Assembly: GCF_000224145.3 (NCBI RefSeq)
Contig: NC_020172.2
Span: 3,579,557-3,643,556, forward strand
Source: Ciona intestinalis
Lineage: Eukaryota; Chordata; Ascidiacea; Phlebobranchia; Cionidae
Direction: 5' to 3'
Length of the DNA: 64,000 bases
Positions within the stretch are counted from its first letter, which is position 1; each line of letters opens with the position of its first letter. The notes under the pieces were generated by a model. It was not told where the DNA came from. It did not search any database and was given only the letters and a program-made list of their open reading frames with translations. The position numbers and the translations under genes are program-made. Below are positions 33,835-47,284 of this stretch, piece by piece.

Positions 33835-36800
33835 ATGGCCTCGTCAGGACAAAACACACCTTGTCACAACAGTCAGCCTTGGACAAAAAAAGTTTTATGC
33901 AGGTATGTTTTGTTGCTATTACTAAACTATATTAGTTGTTATAGTTTTTTGTCTGTATGTAAAATTGCTAATTTTATAGCAATATTTAGTATTTTTATAC
34001 GTTCGCATTGACTTGATTTTGGTCATTACGTATTTTGTAGCACAAAGAAACCTTGACAGAATCTCTAAAATTATGATTTTAACTTTTTTTACGGATATTT
34101 TCTTTATTGAGAACTACTGGACTCTACAACTCTTAACTAATAACCCCTAACTACCAACCTCTAACACTTTCCACCAGCCTAATATATAGCGTACCAGATT
34201 CCTCACTAGATTCTTCACTAGTGCCCAAATACAATTATGTTTAATGTTTCCAAAAAATATGATTTGAACTTTTTCACAGATACTTCCTACATGGAGCTTG
34301 TAAATTTGGTTCTGAATGCTCGTATTCACATGACACTAAAGCTCAAGCCAATATGGTGTGTCGTTATTATCAATCTGGACATTGTTCATACGGTGACCGT
34401 TGCAGGTAACTATCAGCTTATGCTGATATACAATTGCCAAGAAAGGCCTGAGGATTTATTGTTTAGGCTATTTTTGCCCATGATATATAATTCCCAATGA
34501 TTTATAATTGCCCCAAAAAAGTCTGAAGATGTATTATATAATATATATATATAGGCAAAATTTGTATTTTCGATAAAGTTTCTTGCATTTTTTCATGAAA
34601 CAGTATTGATAATCTAAATCATATCCAACTTATAAACTGTAAAAATAAGAATTGGTTGTCCTGAAAATGTTTGCAAATCACTAAAAAAATACTTTATACA
34701 AGAGTTAAGGTTTTAATTCTATATAAATATATATTATGTTAAATTTATTAACAGATACGATCATATAAAACCAGACAAGGGGCGGAAAACTATTAAAGCA
34801 AAGTATCCTACTGACAGCATCATTATGTAAGTCAAAATATCTAGTATGCATATACGATACTGTTGCAAGACAAATGTAGACCGCAGTGCTAGTTTATTAT
34901 AAATTTGCATTAATCGATTGCGTTAAACATTGACAGAGTAGCCTTGGTGTAATTTGTGGTGCCTATTGTTTGTACATTGTAACATTGACGCTACCAAGGG
35001 GTTTAGTCATTTCTCATTGTATTAACATATGTCAATCATGGTGTAAAAGGAGTGTTTTAAATGAAATAAGGAAGGTTTTCTTAAAAAATGAAAGTTGCTT
35101 TTTGTGGGCATAGTTAAACCCCCTTTTTAAGTAAAAAGATAGGGTTTTCTTTAAATAAAATTTGCACTCTATGTGTACATTTAAACCCTCGACCCCTTTT
35201 TTCTGTCTGAATAGTAATAAAATGCTGAATTTTAATATTATAACTTCTTTATTTTTGGCTGAATTTTAATACTGATTTTTTTCAATTTTAGCGACTCAAC
35301 AAAATATGAGAACTCATTGACTGGTGCTGATTGGGCAAACGCTGTCGAGTTTGTTCCAGGAAAAGAATATTCACCGAGAAGTAAGTTTTCCTTTTTATAT
35401 TTTATTTACCCATACCCTAGAAAATCACATCTAAAATCTATACACTTTAAAAACTACAACTAAAATCTTTACACCTTAAGAATGCCAATTGCTGTTTTTA
35501 CTTGTAAAAAATATAATGCAAAAATTTTGACAGATTGTGTATTAAACCTTAAGAATACATTTAACATATGGATACGTGGGCTTTTCTTACACTCCAAAAA
35601 AAAATTTACAAAATCTACTAACATAATCCTTATGTATATCTGAAGGCACTATTAGTAATTAAAAATATTGGCTTTTTTATATTTAGTCAGATAATTTTGC
35701 CATTTTTTTGTTTAGAATTGTTCAATGCATTTTTTGTACCATAATTTTCAGTAACTAACCTTTTTTAACTTAAATATTTTTTTGTAACTTAAAATTACTT
35801 TTTTAATAACCTAATTTTTAGTAACCAATTTTTATGTGACCTTGACTTTGTTGTTTTTTTAGTAACTACATTTTTAGTAGGCTATATAATTAATTAAATA
35901 TTTGATTTTCAGCTTCAAACACATACAGCTCTGCTTTAAAAGAAGGACTTGAGTCATCAACCTCAACAGATAAATATAACGATTTGTGCCCATTCGCTCT
36001 CAACGGTGAATGTGTGTAAGTATTCGCTACGAGCATTATTGTACGCAAACTCATTCGCTTTTTTTGTGCAGGAACGGCGAAAATTGTGCATATGTTCATG
36101 GCTTGTTGTGTGATATGTGTTGTCTGTACATTCTGCATCCAAGTGATGTTTTACAGCAGGAAAAGCACAAAGAGGTAACTTCCTTTACAGTTTGTCACAT
36201 ACTGAGTCAGCTGGCTGTATCACAAACAATAGTATTGGCAGAGATATAACAGTAATATCAAATATATATCATTGTTGTTATTTTAAGCATAAAAAAGAGT
36301 CCAAACAACTGTATAATAAAATAGATATATTTATTCTATTTAAAAAAGAGACTAAAGATGCCATTTTGGCCAAATGTATATAGTTTATTATACAATATGT
36401 TGGACTTAATTTTTGTCCAGTACATTTTGTGTAGCACCAGATCCTTACTGTATTTTTTTACACGAGATTCGCTCAACTCTATGAGCACCAAATCAGGGTC
36501 TGGTTTCGTAATTTTTTACAATAAAACTTACACTACCCATCTATATACAATTAGAAGGTTTTTACACTCTAGTAAATGGTGGTGCTAAGTAGTTAACACA
36601 GTTATAAAGGGGTTATGTGTGTTGTAAAACAACTGCAGCAGTTACAACATAATCTGTCATAATAACATGTAGTATTATGAGTATGCAACATTCTAACTAG
36701 CACAACGTACATACACATTAATGTTTAATCAATAATTTGCATATATCTATGTAAATATAACTTACACATGCTAAAATGTGATGATTAAATACATAAAGTT

Positions 36801-39687
36801 TATTGATACTGGAAGTTTTCATAACAATTTGTTACAATACCTTTAAAATGAAGATACAAGTACTATTATTATAGGTTTTTATGTAGAAAACAAAACAACA
36901 ACAGAAAACTTATGTGTTGATATTTCTGTATACAACTTATTTTGTTTTTAAATTTTTCACATCGTTTTAATAGGAATGCATTAAATACCATGAAGAGGAC
37001 ATGCTTGAATCGTTTAAAGTTGCTGAAAGCAGGGAAATTGCGTGTGGAATATGCATGGAAGTGGTAAGTACTATGTAGGCTGTTAAGTGTTATGTATGTA
37101 CAATGTAGGCTTTATGTATGTACTATGCAGGAAACGCTCCGAACTGTATTGAAATTCAATCATGTTTTGCAGTTTTTTAGTAAAATATCAATTCAGTTAC
37201 ACACGAATAACCGTGGCGGAATTTTATGTACAATTTTGCAAGCATAACTATTAGTAAAGAAAAACAACAGTATACAAATTTAGGTATTGTACAGTACTGT
37301 AAGACTGTAAGCAATCTTGAAAATGAAAAGCTAGTTTGCAATACAACTTGTCATAAGACCTGTTCTACATTTCTTTTTTGCTTGCAGCGTCATATTTCTA
37401 ATAACTAAACTGTTTCACAATATGAGTAACTGAACTAATCCAATTCCATTGCGTATGAATATAGGCCATAATATGTAGGACTTATAATACTGAGTTCATT
37501 AATCTTTGTTTCCTATTTATCTCCCCAATAATTTCAGACTATTTAATCCTTATAAATCTGTATGCTACATAGAGAATAGTTTATTAAATTAATTAATCTT
37601 TTAAAAAAAACATCCTTTAAAAAAAATTTTCTTCAATTTGTATCAGATGTATAGTAGGGTGGGGAAGATGGGACACCTTTTATTCTATTTTCTTCTCCCA
37701 TTTGGTAGTGTACAAAGAAATTTTTTATAAATATAAAACCGTATCCTCACAACTCCTATAGACCATTGTTAATCGTTTAAAACGCCATCGGGAATCAGGG
37801 TATTTGGATATTATATGCTATAACAATATATGTAGTACTTTGTATAAAATTGGTATACTCTCAGCAGCCCCTGAAGTTCGTTATGTTACCCCAGTTTGGA
37901 AAACAGTGCTCGTAGTAGAGTAATTTAACATTTTTCTATAGGTTTGGGAAAAAGCAGATGAAAAAGACCGAAAGTTTGGGATTTTGGAAAACTGTAATCA
38001 TACTTTTTGTTTGGATTGCATTAGAAAGTGGAGAAGTGCCAAAGCGTTTAACAATACTGTTGTAAAGTAAGTTTTACTGCCCATCATAAAAAGGGTAATA
38101 AAATGAAAAACTTCAAGATTTTAAGACCCTACTTTTATCATTGTTTCATCTCAATGAATGCAATGCAGTATAAAAACATAATTAAAATAGATCCTGCATA
38201 AAAACTAATGCAAAAAACACAACATCCCAAAAATTCAAGAAAACTACTTATTTTTTAAATTTAAAAAAAATGAAAATACCCTATGCGTAAAACACGTCAT
38301 TAACTAGTCAAGAATATACTCAATAATCAACAGAGCATGTCCACAATGTCGAGTGTCGTCATCATTCGTCACCCCAAGTGAACGCTGGATTGAAGATAAG
38401 GAAGAAAAAAAGAAGCTAATTCAAGGATATAAAGATCATCTCAGGTTGTTACTCATATTATGTGTGTATCTGTATGGATATTTAAAATTAATGTTATTTA
38501 TAGCAAATTTTAGATTGAAAGAACAAAAAAAAAATTAAAAAAAAATTGACAATTTAATTTTTAAGAGTTTTTGTTGTGGAAATGACAAAAAAACGAATTA
38601 TTTTCAATTTTAATAAACCTAAAATAAAATTGACTCGGGTGATAACTTCTATGATGTGTGCATCTGTTTGAGAATTAGAATTTAAATTTAATTTACCGAA
38701 ATGTTAGTCAAAGATAAAAACATAAAATTGGGTCAAAATTCAAATTAGAATATAACATAAGTCAAAATTCGAATATTTATTTAAAAAATGTTTTGTTTAG
38801 TAGTTTTTTAATAGTTTTTGTTAAGGGAAATATAAAAACATAAAATTGGATTAAATTTTAATGAGCTTAAAAAATGTATTATTTTAATTTTTAAATTTTA
38901 AAATAATTTTAACTTGTAATATAATTTTAAAATTTATTTTAATTTATTTTTACTTTTTAATTTTTAAATAATTTTACTTTTTTTACAGCAACAAAGCGTG
39001 CAAGTATTTCGACCAGGGTCGCGGAAAATGTCCGTTTGGTGCAAATTGTTTCTATTTGCACGCATACAGTGACGGTAGAAAGCAAGACCGAAGTAAAATA
39101 CAAACAAGAAATGTTGTGGATAGCAATGGTAGAGCAGGGGTAAGTTTTTAAACGAACTTTTTTCTAAAGCTGTTTCTTTGTTTGAAACTTTAGTGGTACC
39201 TTTAGATCACTTTTAAGCATTTCTGTCACTACAAATTTTGCTGCTTTTTATGTTTTGCAGTTTTTTTTGTAAAATATTAACTAGTTTGATAAAAAGAGAG
39301 CCAAACAACTCCAAAATTTAACATCAAATACACCAAGCATATTAATACGACATGGGACATAGGTGAAAAAGTACAGAATAAGATGTAGCTATGTTCAATC
39401 GAAAAATTAAAAAGTCTTTTTTTTACAATGTAGAAAGTTGGTATGCCCTTTTAACATTAATATACACCCAGCACCTTGATTTGAACACTATATGGGACAT
39501 GCTTGGTGATGAAGACAGCCACGCGGAGGATCACGCTCGCCTCATGAACCTCCTGGATGACGATGCCGATCTTTTCGATCTCTTTTATCTTCTCGGTGAC
39601 GATACAATGTCATCAGGAGACGAATACTCGTTCGAATATCCTTACCACTACAATGGGGGGGAGGATTTTTTCACTGATTCTGACTGA
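33835..39687 (+). CDS. MKRN1: Makorin RING-finger E3 ubiquitin ligase
   Basis: Exons 33835-33902, 34280-34405, 34755-34826, 35292-35380, 35913-36015, 36072-36174, 36974-37063, 37942-38066, 38334-38444, 38989-39139, 39472-39687; 417 aa. Domains in makorin order: two N-terminal CCCH fingers ([24 protein letters not shown]), a third CCCH ([19 protein letters not shown]), the makorin Cys-His segment ([11 protein letters not shown]), a C3HC4 RING ([21 protein letters not shown]), and a final CCCH ([21 protein letters not shown]). The last exon is strongly acidic. Makorins are RNA-binding ubiquitin ligases. I chose the ATG at 33835 (MASSGQNTP, context AAGATGG) because the first finger follows at once; the frame is open upstream and another ATG lies at 33745, but that would add a hydrophobic stretch unknown in makorins. 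Whether it is MKRN1, 2 or 3 needs a tree. AATAAA at 39942. Confidence 0.92.
36175..36973. other. Makorin intron 6
   Basis: Largest plain intron of this gene; AT-rich, no repeat family or coding signal recognised. Confidence 0.6.
37650..37912. mobile_element. MITE copy plus hAT-like end
   Basis: 37650-37825 starts TATAGTAGGGTGGGGAAGAT but lacks its right end; 37850-37912 carries CCCTGAAGTTCGTTATGTTA and CAGTTTGGAAAACAGTGCTC. Confidence 0.65.
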
Positions 39688-40087
39688 GTTGAGGTATTGT
39701 GAAATTTTCACATAGATTTTTTTGTAAGTTTTTTTTAACAGTAATTTTCAGTTAATAATGTATATTATAACAAAATAATTTGTAAAACATATTATGACTA
39801 AGTTGGGGTAATTTGAAACAACATAAATTAATTTTAAAAATTGTTTTCACGTTTAGAAGATTATTTACAATGAATTTGGGCTATGCCTGGTAGCAGAAGT
39901 AACAGAATATTTTTGTAATATTATGTATCGTTTATTTCACAAATAAAATATTTCTTTTTGCAGGATTCTTGTTTCAGTGTAAATACGTTGTATTGTGTTT
40001 GTGTGCTCTTGTGGCCGTCATAGCTTTTGCTTAACTCTATGGACAAGACAACAACTGGAGATTTTATCTGGGAAATTTCAGAATAAA

Positions 40088-40322
40088 CTCATGGATATGA
40101 AGCGTGAAAAAAGGCACCATGGATGACAGAATCACGTGATTAAACTGGTTTTCGCACACCTGGTGTTGGAAGTTGGAGGCTGTACTACTAAATATTTTTA
40201 AGCTCACGAATATGAAAAGCGTGAAAAAAAGGGAACACGAATGAAGGATCACGTGATTGAACTGGTTTTTACACACCTGGTGTTCTGAAATGGAATTCGA
40301 GGCTGTACTACTAAATATTCCT
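40088..40322 (+). repeat. Two-copy tandem repeat of about 115 bp
   Basis: 40088-40200 and 40203-40322 share TCACGTGATTRAACTGGTTT, ACACCTGGTGTT and GAGGCTGTACTACTAAATAT at about 85 percent identity by eye. Confidence 0.85.
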
Positions 40323-42010
40323 GCAAACTGTGTCTCAAATTAAGTTTACCTATGCATACCACTCTGGGTGATAATGATAAATTAATCCGTGCTCCCCCTA
40401 AGCAAATTTCACTGTGCCCAAGTTCTCAGATTTAATTTTAAATGTGCCTTTCATTTTCTTAATAACTCTGGTGTGGTTATCTTCAAGTTCATACATAAAA
40501 TGCATCGAAACAAAAATGGCAACTGACCAGTATAAACGGATGCCTAGTTAAAATACAACTGATGCAATATATGGTTTTCTTTTTTTCCTTAATTTATGAT
40601 TTCAAATTTATTCCCGATTTTAACCTGTTCCTGTTTTAAACCAACACTTCGCAATCAAACTTTTTCCTTTATTTTAAAAAACCAAGCCTAACAAAGGCTT
40701 TGTAGATATTTAAAACTACATTGGGTAAAATTGAACCTGACCTCTTTCTATTTATTTGAAGTGCAACTCCCAATTTTCTTGCAATTATTGAAACCCATTT
40801 CGTTTACCGCCAGTGTTAATATGTTGCATTCCCCGCTTAGGCAATTGATATAACTAGTACACATATGAAACATATCAACAGTTACTACCCTTAAGAAAGC
40901 CATAGCAGCTTTATCTTATTAGTAAAACCAATGTATCATAGATTTACATTTCTGGTCTTTTCCATGCTATACCTAATACATTTATCTTCATATTCAATTT
41001 TCTTTGGTAAATATGTCGACAAATTGATTTTAATATTTGCACAAGCATTCATTATTTGTCTTCACACTAAATACCAGCAGTGCGTCGCAGAATGCATTTT
41101 TCATTTAAAGTCATTTTATTGTTTTTAAATTAAGCCACAAAAGTTGCAATAATCAATTATACAACCTATGTGGAAAAATGCAGCTTGACTGATTTCTATT
41201 TAATTGCCTTTTCTCTCGCAGACTGTCACTGTGAGAAAACAAACAAAAAAATAGTTTAAAAACCCACTTAAACAGCACTGTGATCTGGTTACTTTGTCAA
41301 ATCTTTCACCTAGCTCAAAATCCTTCCATTTCGAAGATATTTTTTTATGGTACGCATGCTAGCACGCACTGCTGGAACCAACTGTTTTGTTCAATTTTCA
41401 ATTTTTAAAAAAGCTTTCTTAATATTTTACCACTATTGTTCCCTCTTTGCCACTGGCCACATAGCAACAAACCCCCTTTGTAGAAAATTGTATGTTATAA
41501 AATGCCAGTGTGGAAGCATACGGTCACAAGTATTGTATTATATTGTGTGATATTGTATTCTTGTATATTTGTTTTTACGAACAGCAACACAAGGGTGTTT
41601 GAAATCAAATTTGTTGATTAATTCTTATTTACTAAAAGGATAAATGCTTGGTGAATGAATTGGTGCCAATGTGGGCAAATGATCAATAAAAGAAGTTTGG
41701 AAAAAGTTGTTTTTGGTGTTTCGTGGTTCTCAAACTGTACATCACAATATCTTTTTTCCATTTTTCAAACGTGTCTTGGGGTAATAGGCAAATCTTCGCC
41801 TAAATCCCAGAACCCATATAGAATAGAAATGTATTCAAAACCTTATATATTCTCACATATAATATAAACTGTATCAATACAGAGTAGGGTGAAAAGACGG
41901 GACACTTTTTTTCATTCTATTTTCTCGTCCCATTTGGTCGTAAACAAAGAACATTCTAAGAATTATAAAACTGTATTCTCACGACTTGCATAAACCGAGA
42001 TCAGCATAGT

Positions 42011-42206
42011 ATAGTAGGGTGGGGGAAGATGGGACACCTTTAGCACATAATATCTAAGTATCCTGATCGTGTTTTAAACAATTAACAACGGTCTAAGGGA
42101 GTCGTAAAGGCATAGTTTTATAATTCTTTGAATTTTCTTTATTTACTACCAAATTGGACGGGAAAATAAACTGAACAGGTGTCCCATCTTCCCCCACCCT
42201 ACTATA
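42011..42206. mobile_element. MITE copy, best-preserved in the window
   Basis: Both ends intact (TATAGTAGGGTGGGGGAAGA and CATCTTCCCCCACCCTACTA). Directly follows a half copy at 41881-42000. Good reference for the family: about 195 bp, termini of about 29 nt, TA flanks. Confidence 0.9.
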
Positions 42207-42341
42207 CATATGACAACTTTAAATTACATTTCAGATCCATAATTTTTTTATTAAATTTTCAATCGCACAAGAAGATTAAACTGTACATTGAATAAACAGA
42301 AGAAAAAGTGAGTAGTTTGGTCAAAGCTCATGTACCGATTT

Positions 42342-45300
42342 TCAGGTGACATTAGTAGCTGGTAAAAGTTCTGTTGTAACATTTTCATGTTTTCTTTGCA
42401 TTTCTTTCATTTCACTCATCATCTGTTAAGAGAATAAGTGTCAGTTAGAAAAAAAAAACACGCTTTTTTGTTTTTGGAAATGAGGCCTTTTATGTATTTG
42501 TATTTGTTTTTTTGTGAGTGAGGTCTTAACAGGGTTGGGAGAAAATTACCTTAGTGAGGTTGTTTTATACAATTCTTAAGTTTTAACATTTTTTTGTACG
42601 AAGTTTATGTGAAAAAAAACAAAACTGCAACCCTTAAAGAAGGTAGAAAAAGAATATATAATTCTCATTATTCTAACCACTACTTTATACAAACCAGTAT
42701 ACACCCTGTGACTATGTTTAAATTTAAAGATAAACACACCTTTAGAAAAGTTTCCACTTTTCGCTGTAGATGATGCATTGTGTCCCCCAAGCGTGTGAAT
42801 TTAAGTGTCGATTTTCTGCAGTAAGTTTCATAATTAATGTCATGAGTTTGTTGGTACGTTGTTTGTAGTTGCGCAAGATCTCCAAGCAGAACTTGAACTG
42901 AACACGTCAATTTTTTCATCAATGAACCACACTGATTATTTTCAAGGTGATTAGGATTCTGAAAAAAACACAAAACTTTTAGTCATGAGAATTTGGTTAT
43001 GTGATTCTTTACATATTCTTTGTTTACTACCAAATGGACAAAAAAAGAACAAAAATATGTCCCGTCTTTTCCCAACCTATTGTATTACAAAAATAAACTT
43101 TTTCGATTATTTTTAATTTTACAATTACATGTATTTATAACACAATCCAAAAACATAACAGACAAAAATCCCCTATTATAAAATCCAAGATATAAATTTT
43201 AATACCCAAATAGCATCGTCAGTCTTTTTTTCAAATTTGAGATGAAAAAGTCTAGTCTGAGCCAAGTTTTGTTTTATGCTAGGCGGAATATTTAATAAAA
43301 CACCTACCTCTGCAATATATTTATTCAAAAGTGCCTTATGTTCCTCTAATTGTGTTTCTAAAGCCACAACTGTTTTTTCAATTTCCTCTGTGCTGTGTAT
43401 TTGAAAAGTAATTTTAAAATAATTTAGGTATATATATATATATATTTTTTTTTAAAGTATTTTTTTTTAAACATATATATATAGCAATGAATGAATGTAA
43501 CTTGGTTTATCCTCACGTAGCCAGAAAACGACAGTCATTATACACATGTGTTCTGTTTCATACACCTCGTGCCAGATTACGAGTTTTAGTTTGTGGGTAA
43601 TTGTTTTTTTGCTGTATATATTTTTTTTACGCATGATTTGAAATAATTGTCCCTTTATGAGTCACAGACTCACAGCATATGACTAATTTTAATAAAAAAA
43701 AATACATAAAATAAAAAAAAAACATTATAGGTAAACAGATTATTAAACTAAAAAGCTAATTATGGATAAGCCAATCATAACAAATATATAAATACATAAA
43801 AATTACATACGAAGTTGTTTTTCCATTTAGTTTTGAATCTTTGCAGTCAACACTCAAAGGCAAGTTTGTTAAATATTCAAATTCGTTTAAATTACAATTC
43901 ATTAACAATTCTTCAAGTATGATGTTTCCTTCTTCAAACTTTGCTGTATTTGGGTCTGAAATTTATAAATAATTCATTTGTTTTATGTTATAGTAGGGTG
44001 GGGTAAGACGGGACACCATTAGCAAATAATATCCAAATATCCTGATTCCTGATTGTGTTTTAAACGATTAACAAACGTCTATGGGAGTCGTGAGGATAGG
44101 ATTTTATAATCTTTAAATGTTCTTTGTTTACTACCAAATGGTAAGACAAAATAGAATGAAAAGGTGTCTCATCTTTCCCCACCCTACCAAGTATAATGTT
44201 TATGTTAATTTAGCTGGGGGGGGGGGGAATATTCACAATGAAGTTTTTGTGCAAGGTGTTACATTTTTTGACACAACTTAAAAATTAATAATCATATAGA
44301 CATACCTACTATGCACATATACATATCTTAGTTTTTTTACACTTCTTATATTACAGATGTTAAAACTATTAAATACTATGTCTACAGCATATATCAGGTA
44401 AAAGTTTTTTTTGTTAATAAAAAGAAAATTGAAAAAAAGAAAAAAACATGTAAAAATAATAAAACATTAGGAATTATATTTTGGCTAATTTACTTGCACA
44501 CAGTGCAAAGTTTTGTTACATACAGTGACATTGAAGATGTTAACTGATAATTTGGGGAGGTAGTATGAATAACTTACCTGTTTTTTCTTCATTAACGGTC
44601 AATACAATACCTAAAAGATTTTTCCAAAATTCAAGTTGAGTTTCATCTGATGCTTTACCCTGGTAGGTAAGTAACATATTTAAATATTGTATACAAAAAT
44701 ATGTAGTAGGGTGGGGAAAGATGGGATACCTTTTCTTTTTATTTTCTCATCCCATTTGGTAGTAAACAAAGAACTTTCAAAGAATTATAAAAACGTGATA
44801 ACATCAAAATCTAAACAATGCTGAAAATAAAAGGAAGAAATATTCCCCAAAAAAATGAGTTATACAAAAGATAAAAAAATCTTCTTTCATTTAACTGAGG
44901 TTTATAATACAAGTATATTATTCAATGAAATATGCAATAAAGGTACAAACACACCAGACAGAAAACTATTCAAGGTATCTACCCTGATTAAATCATAGTC
45001 TTTCTCATGACAAAGACCAAGAATATCGGATGAAATCTCCGTAAGAAGTTGTACTCGACCATCAATGTTAAGTTTCGATGGGTTTACTCGATTTGATTCG
45101 TAATTTTCAATCTTTTCGGTTATTTCTTCATCAATACTTGAAATACAAAAAAGAATAAATTAAATTACTAAACAACATTTCTGTTCCTTTTTATACGCCA
45201 GTCTATATGCTTAAATATCAATACTTAATTTTTAGCAATATCAACTATTTATTACAATGGTCCTTAAAAAAGCTGGCACCATCAAAAACTGTTGTTTTTA

Positions 45301-46057
45301 ACTATTTTTAGGTTTGAATTTTACAGAAAAAAGTTTAAAACCTGTTTAGGTTAATTTGGCGAAAAAAGGTTTAAACTCTATTTACATATAAATTTGACAA
45401 AAAAATGGAGGTTTTGGTCGCTACACCCTATTTCTAAAGTTGTCCAACCCCCTTTTGTCCAAAGATTACATGCAAAAAAAACAAAAAAATGGCATATGGT
45501 AGAACAGATTACTAACAGGGAAAGCACCCAGGCTAGTACTCTCATTCGTTGAGGACTTTGATGCAACAAAAGTTCTTCCATATATGATAACTCCATGTTG
45601 ATTGTGAACGGACATTCAAGTATCTGAAGCATTAAATATAACAATATGAGAAAAGTTATATTATTTAAATCGAATTAAAAAATAAATTGTCAGTACAGAA
45701 TCGGCGCTGTGGAAAAGTGGTTAGCGGCCTTACTGCTAACCCAGAGTGTCCGGGTTTGAGGCTCGGTGCTGCTACGTTTGTTGGTATGTGTCTCTGGCCA
45801 AGAATAATCACCCACAAAGTCACATACATGCTGTAACTCATAAGTAACCGATGTATGTGAAACAAAATACCCGTGATATACCGACTGTTGTTGCTACGCC
45901 TTTGAGGATAAATAATTTAAATTCATTTATTCAGAACTACTGCAGAATGCAGATAATAGATATACAACATAACTGGTACAGTTAATGGCAATCATACAAA
46001 ACCAACCTCAAACGTCCTCTTTATATCCAACATGAATGTTTCCTTGTTAAATCCCAT
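42342..46057 (-). CDS. HAUS7: HAUS augmin-like complex subunit 7
   Basis: Eight exons in transcript order: 46007-46057, 45517-45623, 44983-45136, 44578-44659, 43811-43955, 43308-43392, 42740-42958, 42342-42422; 307 aa (human 368), phases consistent. The N-terminal block FEILECPFTINMELSYMEEL, then LLHQSPQRMRVLAWVLSL, matches the HAUS7 N-terminal domain (LNCPFLEGLY...IQELLCSPSEYRLEILEWM). The middle and C-terminal parts are helical and coiled-coil-like (EEIEKTVVALETQLEEHKAL), ending MMSEMKEMQRKHENV. HAUS7 belongs to the eight-subunit augmin complex, which recruits gamma-tubulin to spindle microtubules. The family evolves fast, so identity rests mainly on the N-terminal match. A polyadenylation signal (AATAAA on the minus strand) lies at 42247-42252, 90 nt after the stop. 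Introns hold SINE and MITE copies. Confidence 0.75.
43012..43085. mobile_element. MITE half
   Basis: TTCTTTGTTTACTACCAAAT core and CCGTCTTTTCCCAACCTATT right end. HAUS7 intron. Confidence 0.6.
43480..43680 (-). mobile_element. SINE, head truncated
   Basis: Reversed tail GAATGTAACTTGGTTTATCC through GTGCCAGATTACGAG, then poly-T. HAUS7 intron. Confidence 0.7.
43990..44188. mobile_element. MITE copy, complete
   Basis: TATAGTAGGGTGGGGTAAGA left, CATCTTTCCCCACCCTACC right; 30 nt upstream of the HAUS7 exon 5 acceptor on the minus strand. Confidence 0.85.
44702..44800. mobile_element. MITE half
   Basis: TAGTAGGGTGGGGAAAGATG start, stops after the TTACAAAGAACTTTCAAAG-type core. HAUS7 intron. Confidence 0.7.
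45690..45935 (+). mobile_element. tRNA-headed SINE, complete
   Basis: CGGCGCTGTGGAAAAGTGGT (A-box side), GGGTTTGAGGCTCGGTGCTG (B-box side), short middle, full tail to GAGGATAAATAA. HAUS7 intron 1. Confidence 0.85.
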
Positions 46058-47284
46058 GTTGTGGTTTATAGATTTCTTTTACTTATAGTAATGTGACCTA
46101 AATAAACGAAAAAAATGTCATATTTTTCCTATCATTAATTACTATATTCAACTTTTCTTGCAATTTAAACAAATGTGGTGAATTTTATTAGTAAACACCC
46201 AAACAGTAAAATAATGTATTAAAGAATTAAGAAACATGTTTAGCTTATAGTATTTCTGCTAAAAGGGTAGTATTTTTAATATAACAAAATTAGTGGACTA
46301 TAACCACTACATACAAGATAATAGTAACATCTAACATTCATTGCTAAATTCAAAATAAACCTTACTTTTGGCGATTCGGTGATATCCCTAGTTAGAATAT
46401 TTCGTACTTTGGATTTTCGCGGGTTTCCCCTTTTTTTAACAACAAGAGAGTTAACCTTTAATGAACGGGCTCGGATTATTATGAATATTTGGTAAAAAAC
46501 AATGTACAACACTTATTGTACATTTCTGGAAAAGTCTGTTCAGTTGCAAGAAATTATGTCAATATATTTAATGTATGTTGGCTTCATTCAGGCTCTTCGT
46601 GTCGCGAAAAAAAGTAAGCTTGAATTGCCATTATTTACATTAACACGTGTCCATCCATTAAGCTTGGGCTGTCTTGTTAATTGCGTTTTTATAACAATCA
46701 ATAATCCACTTAAAAATAATTGTGGGTAATATAAATTGGTAATAAAATCTGTATGGCCTAATAGATAGAATGTCTAATTTTTTGGTTGTGGCATTTATGG
46801 AAAAGATCGAAAATGGTTACGAAGCATTGCTCTTTCTATACTATACACTACGATCACTGTGGTCCTGTCATGCTGAGATTTAGAAGTTTCTAAATAAATG
46901 TTTAAACTGATTATACATGCTGCGTAGCCCAAATGAGTTGTAAAATCGTAAAGTCCACAATTTAAGTCAGCCAGAAAATCTGCATTTTGAACCTAATTAA
47001 AAAGTTACAGCAATTAAGAAAAACACTTGTATCGAATTTGGTAAATTTTATGAACTATTTGAAATTTATTTTAATGTGTTATAAACTAAAACTGTGTTAA
47101 TTTAGTATAAACGTCGGTAAAAATAATAGCAATCTTACTTGAATGTTAGTACTGTTATAATAAAGCCCATTTTCCATTTGTAGGTGCTATACTGAACAAC
47201 TGATTTAAAGTTACATACATTTTAAAAAAGATGTAATTTATTCTGTAATTGTGACTTTACTTGTATAATATATGACAACGAAAA
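46058..47284. promoter_or_regulatory. Divergent promoter region, HAUS7 and USP30
   Basis: 1.2 kb between opposite start codons with no repeat family or RNA gene recognised; promoters for both genes are expected here by position only. Confidence 0.4.

Larger units (their letters stand above)
39688..42341. other. Convergent region between makorin and HAUS7
   Basis: Makorin 3' UTR with AATAAA at 39942, a duplicated block at 40088-40322, and two MITEs at 41881-42000 and 42011-42206. From about 40330 to 41870 I see no gene. Confidence 0.65.
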
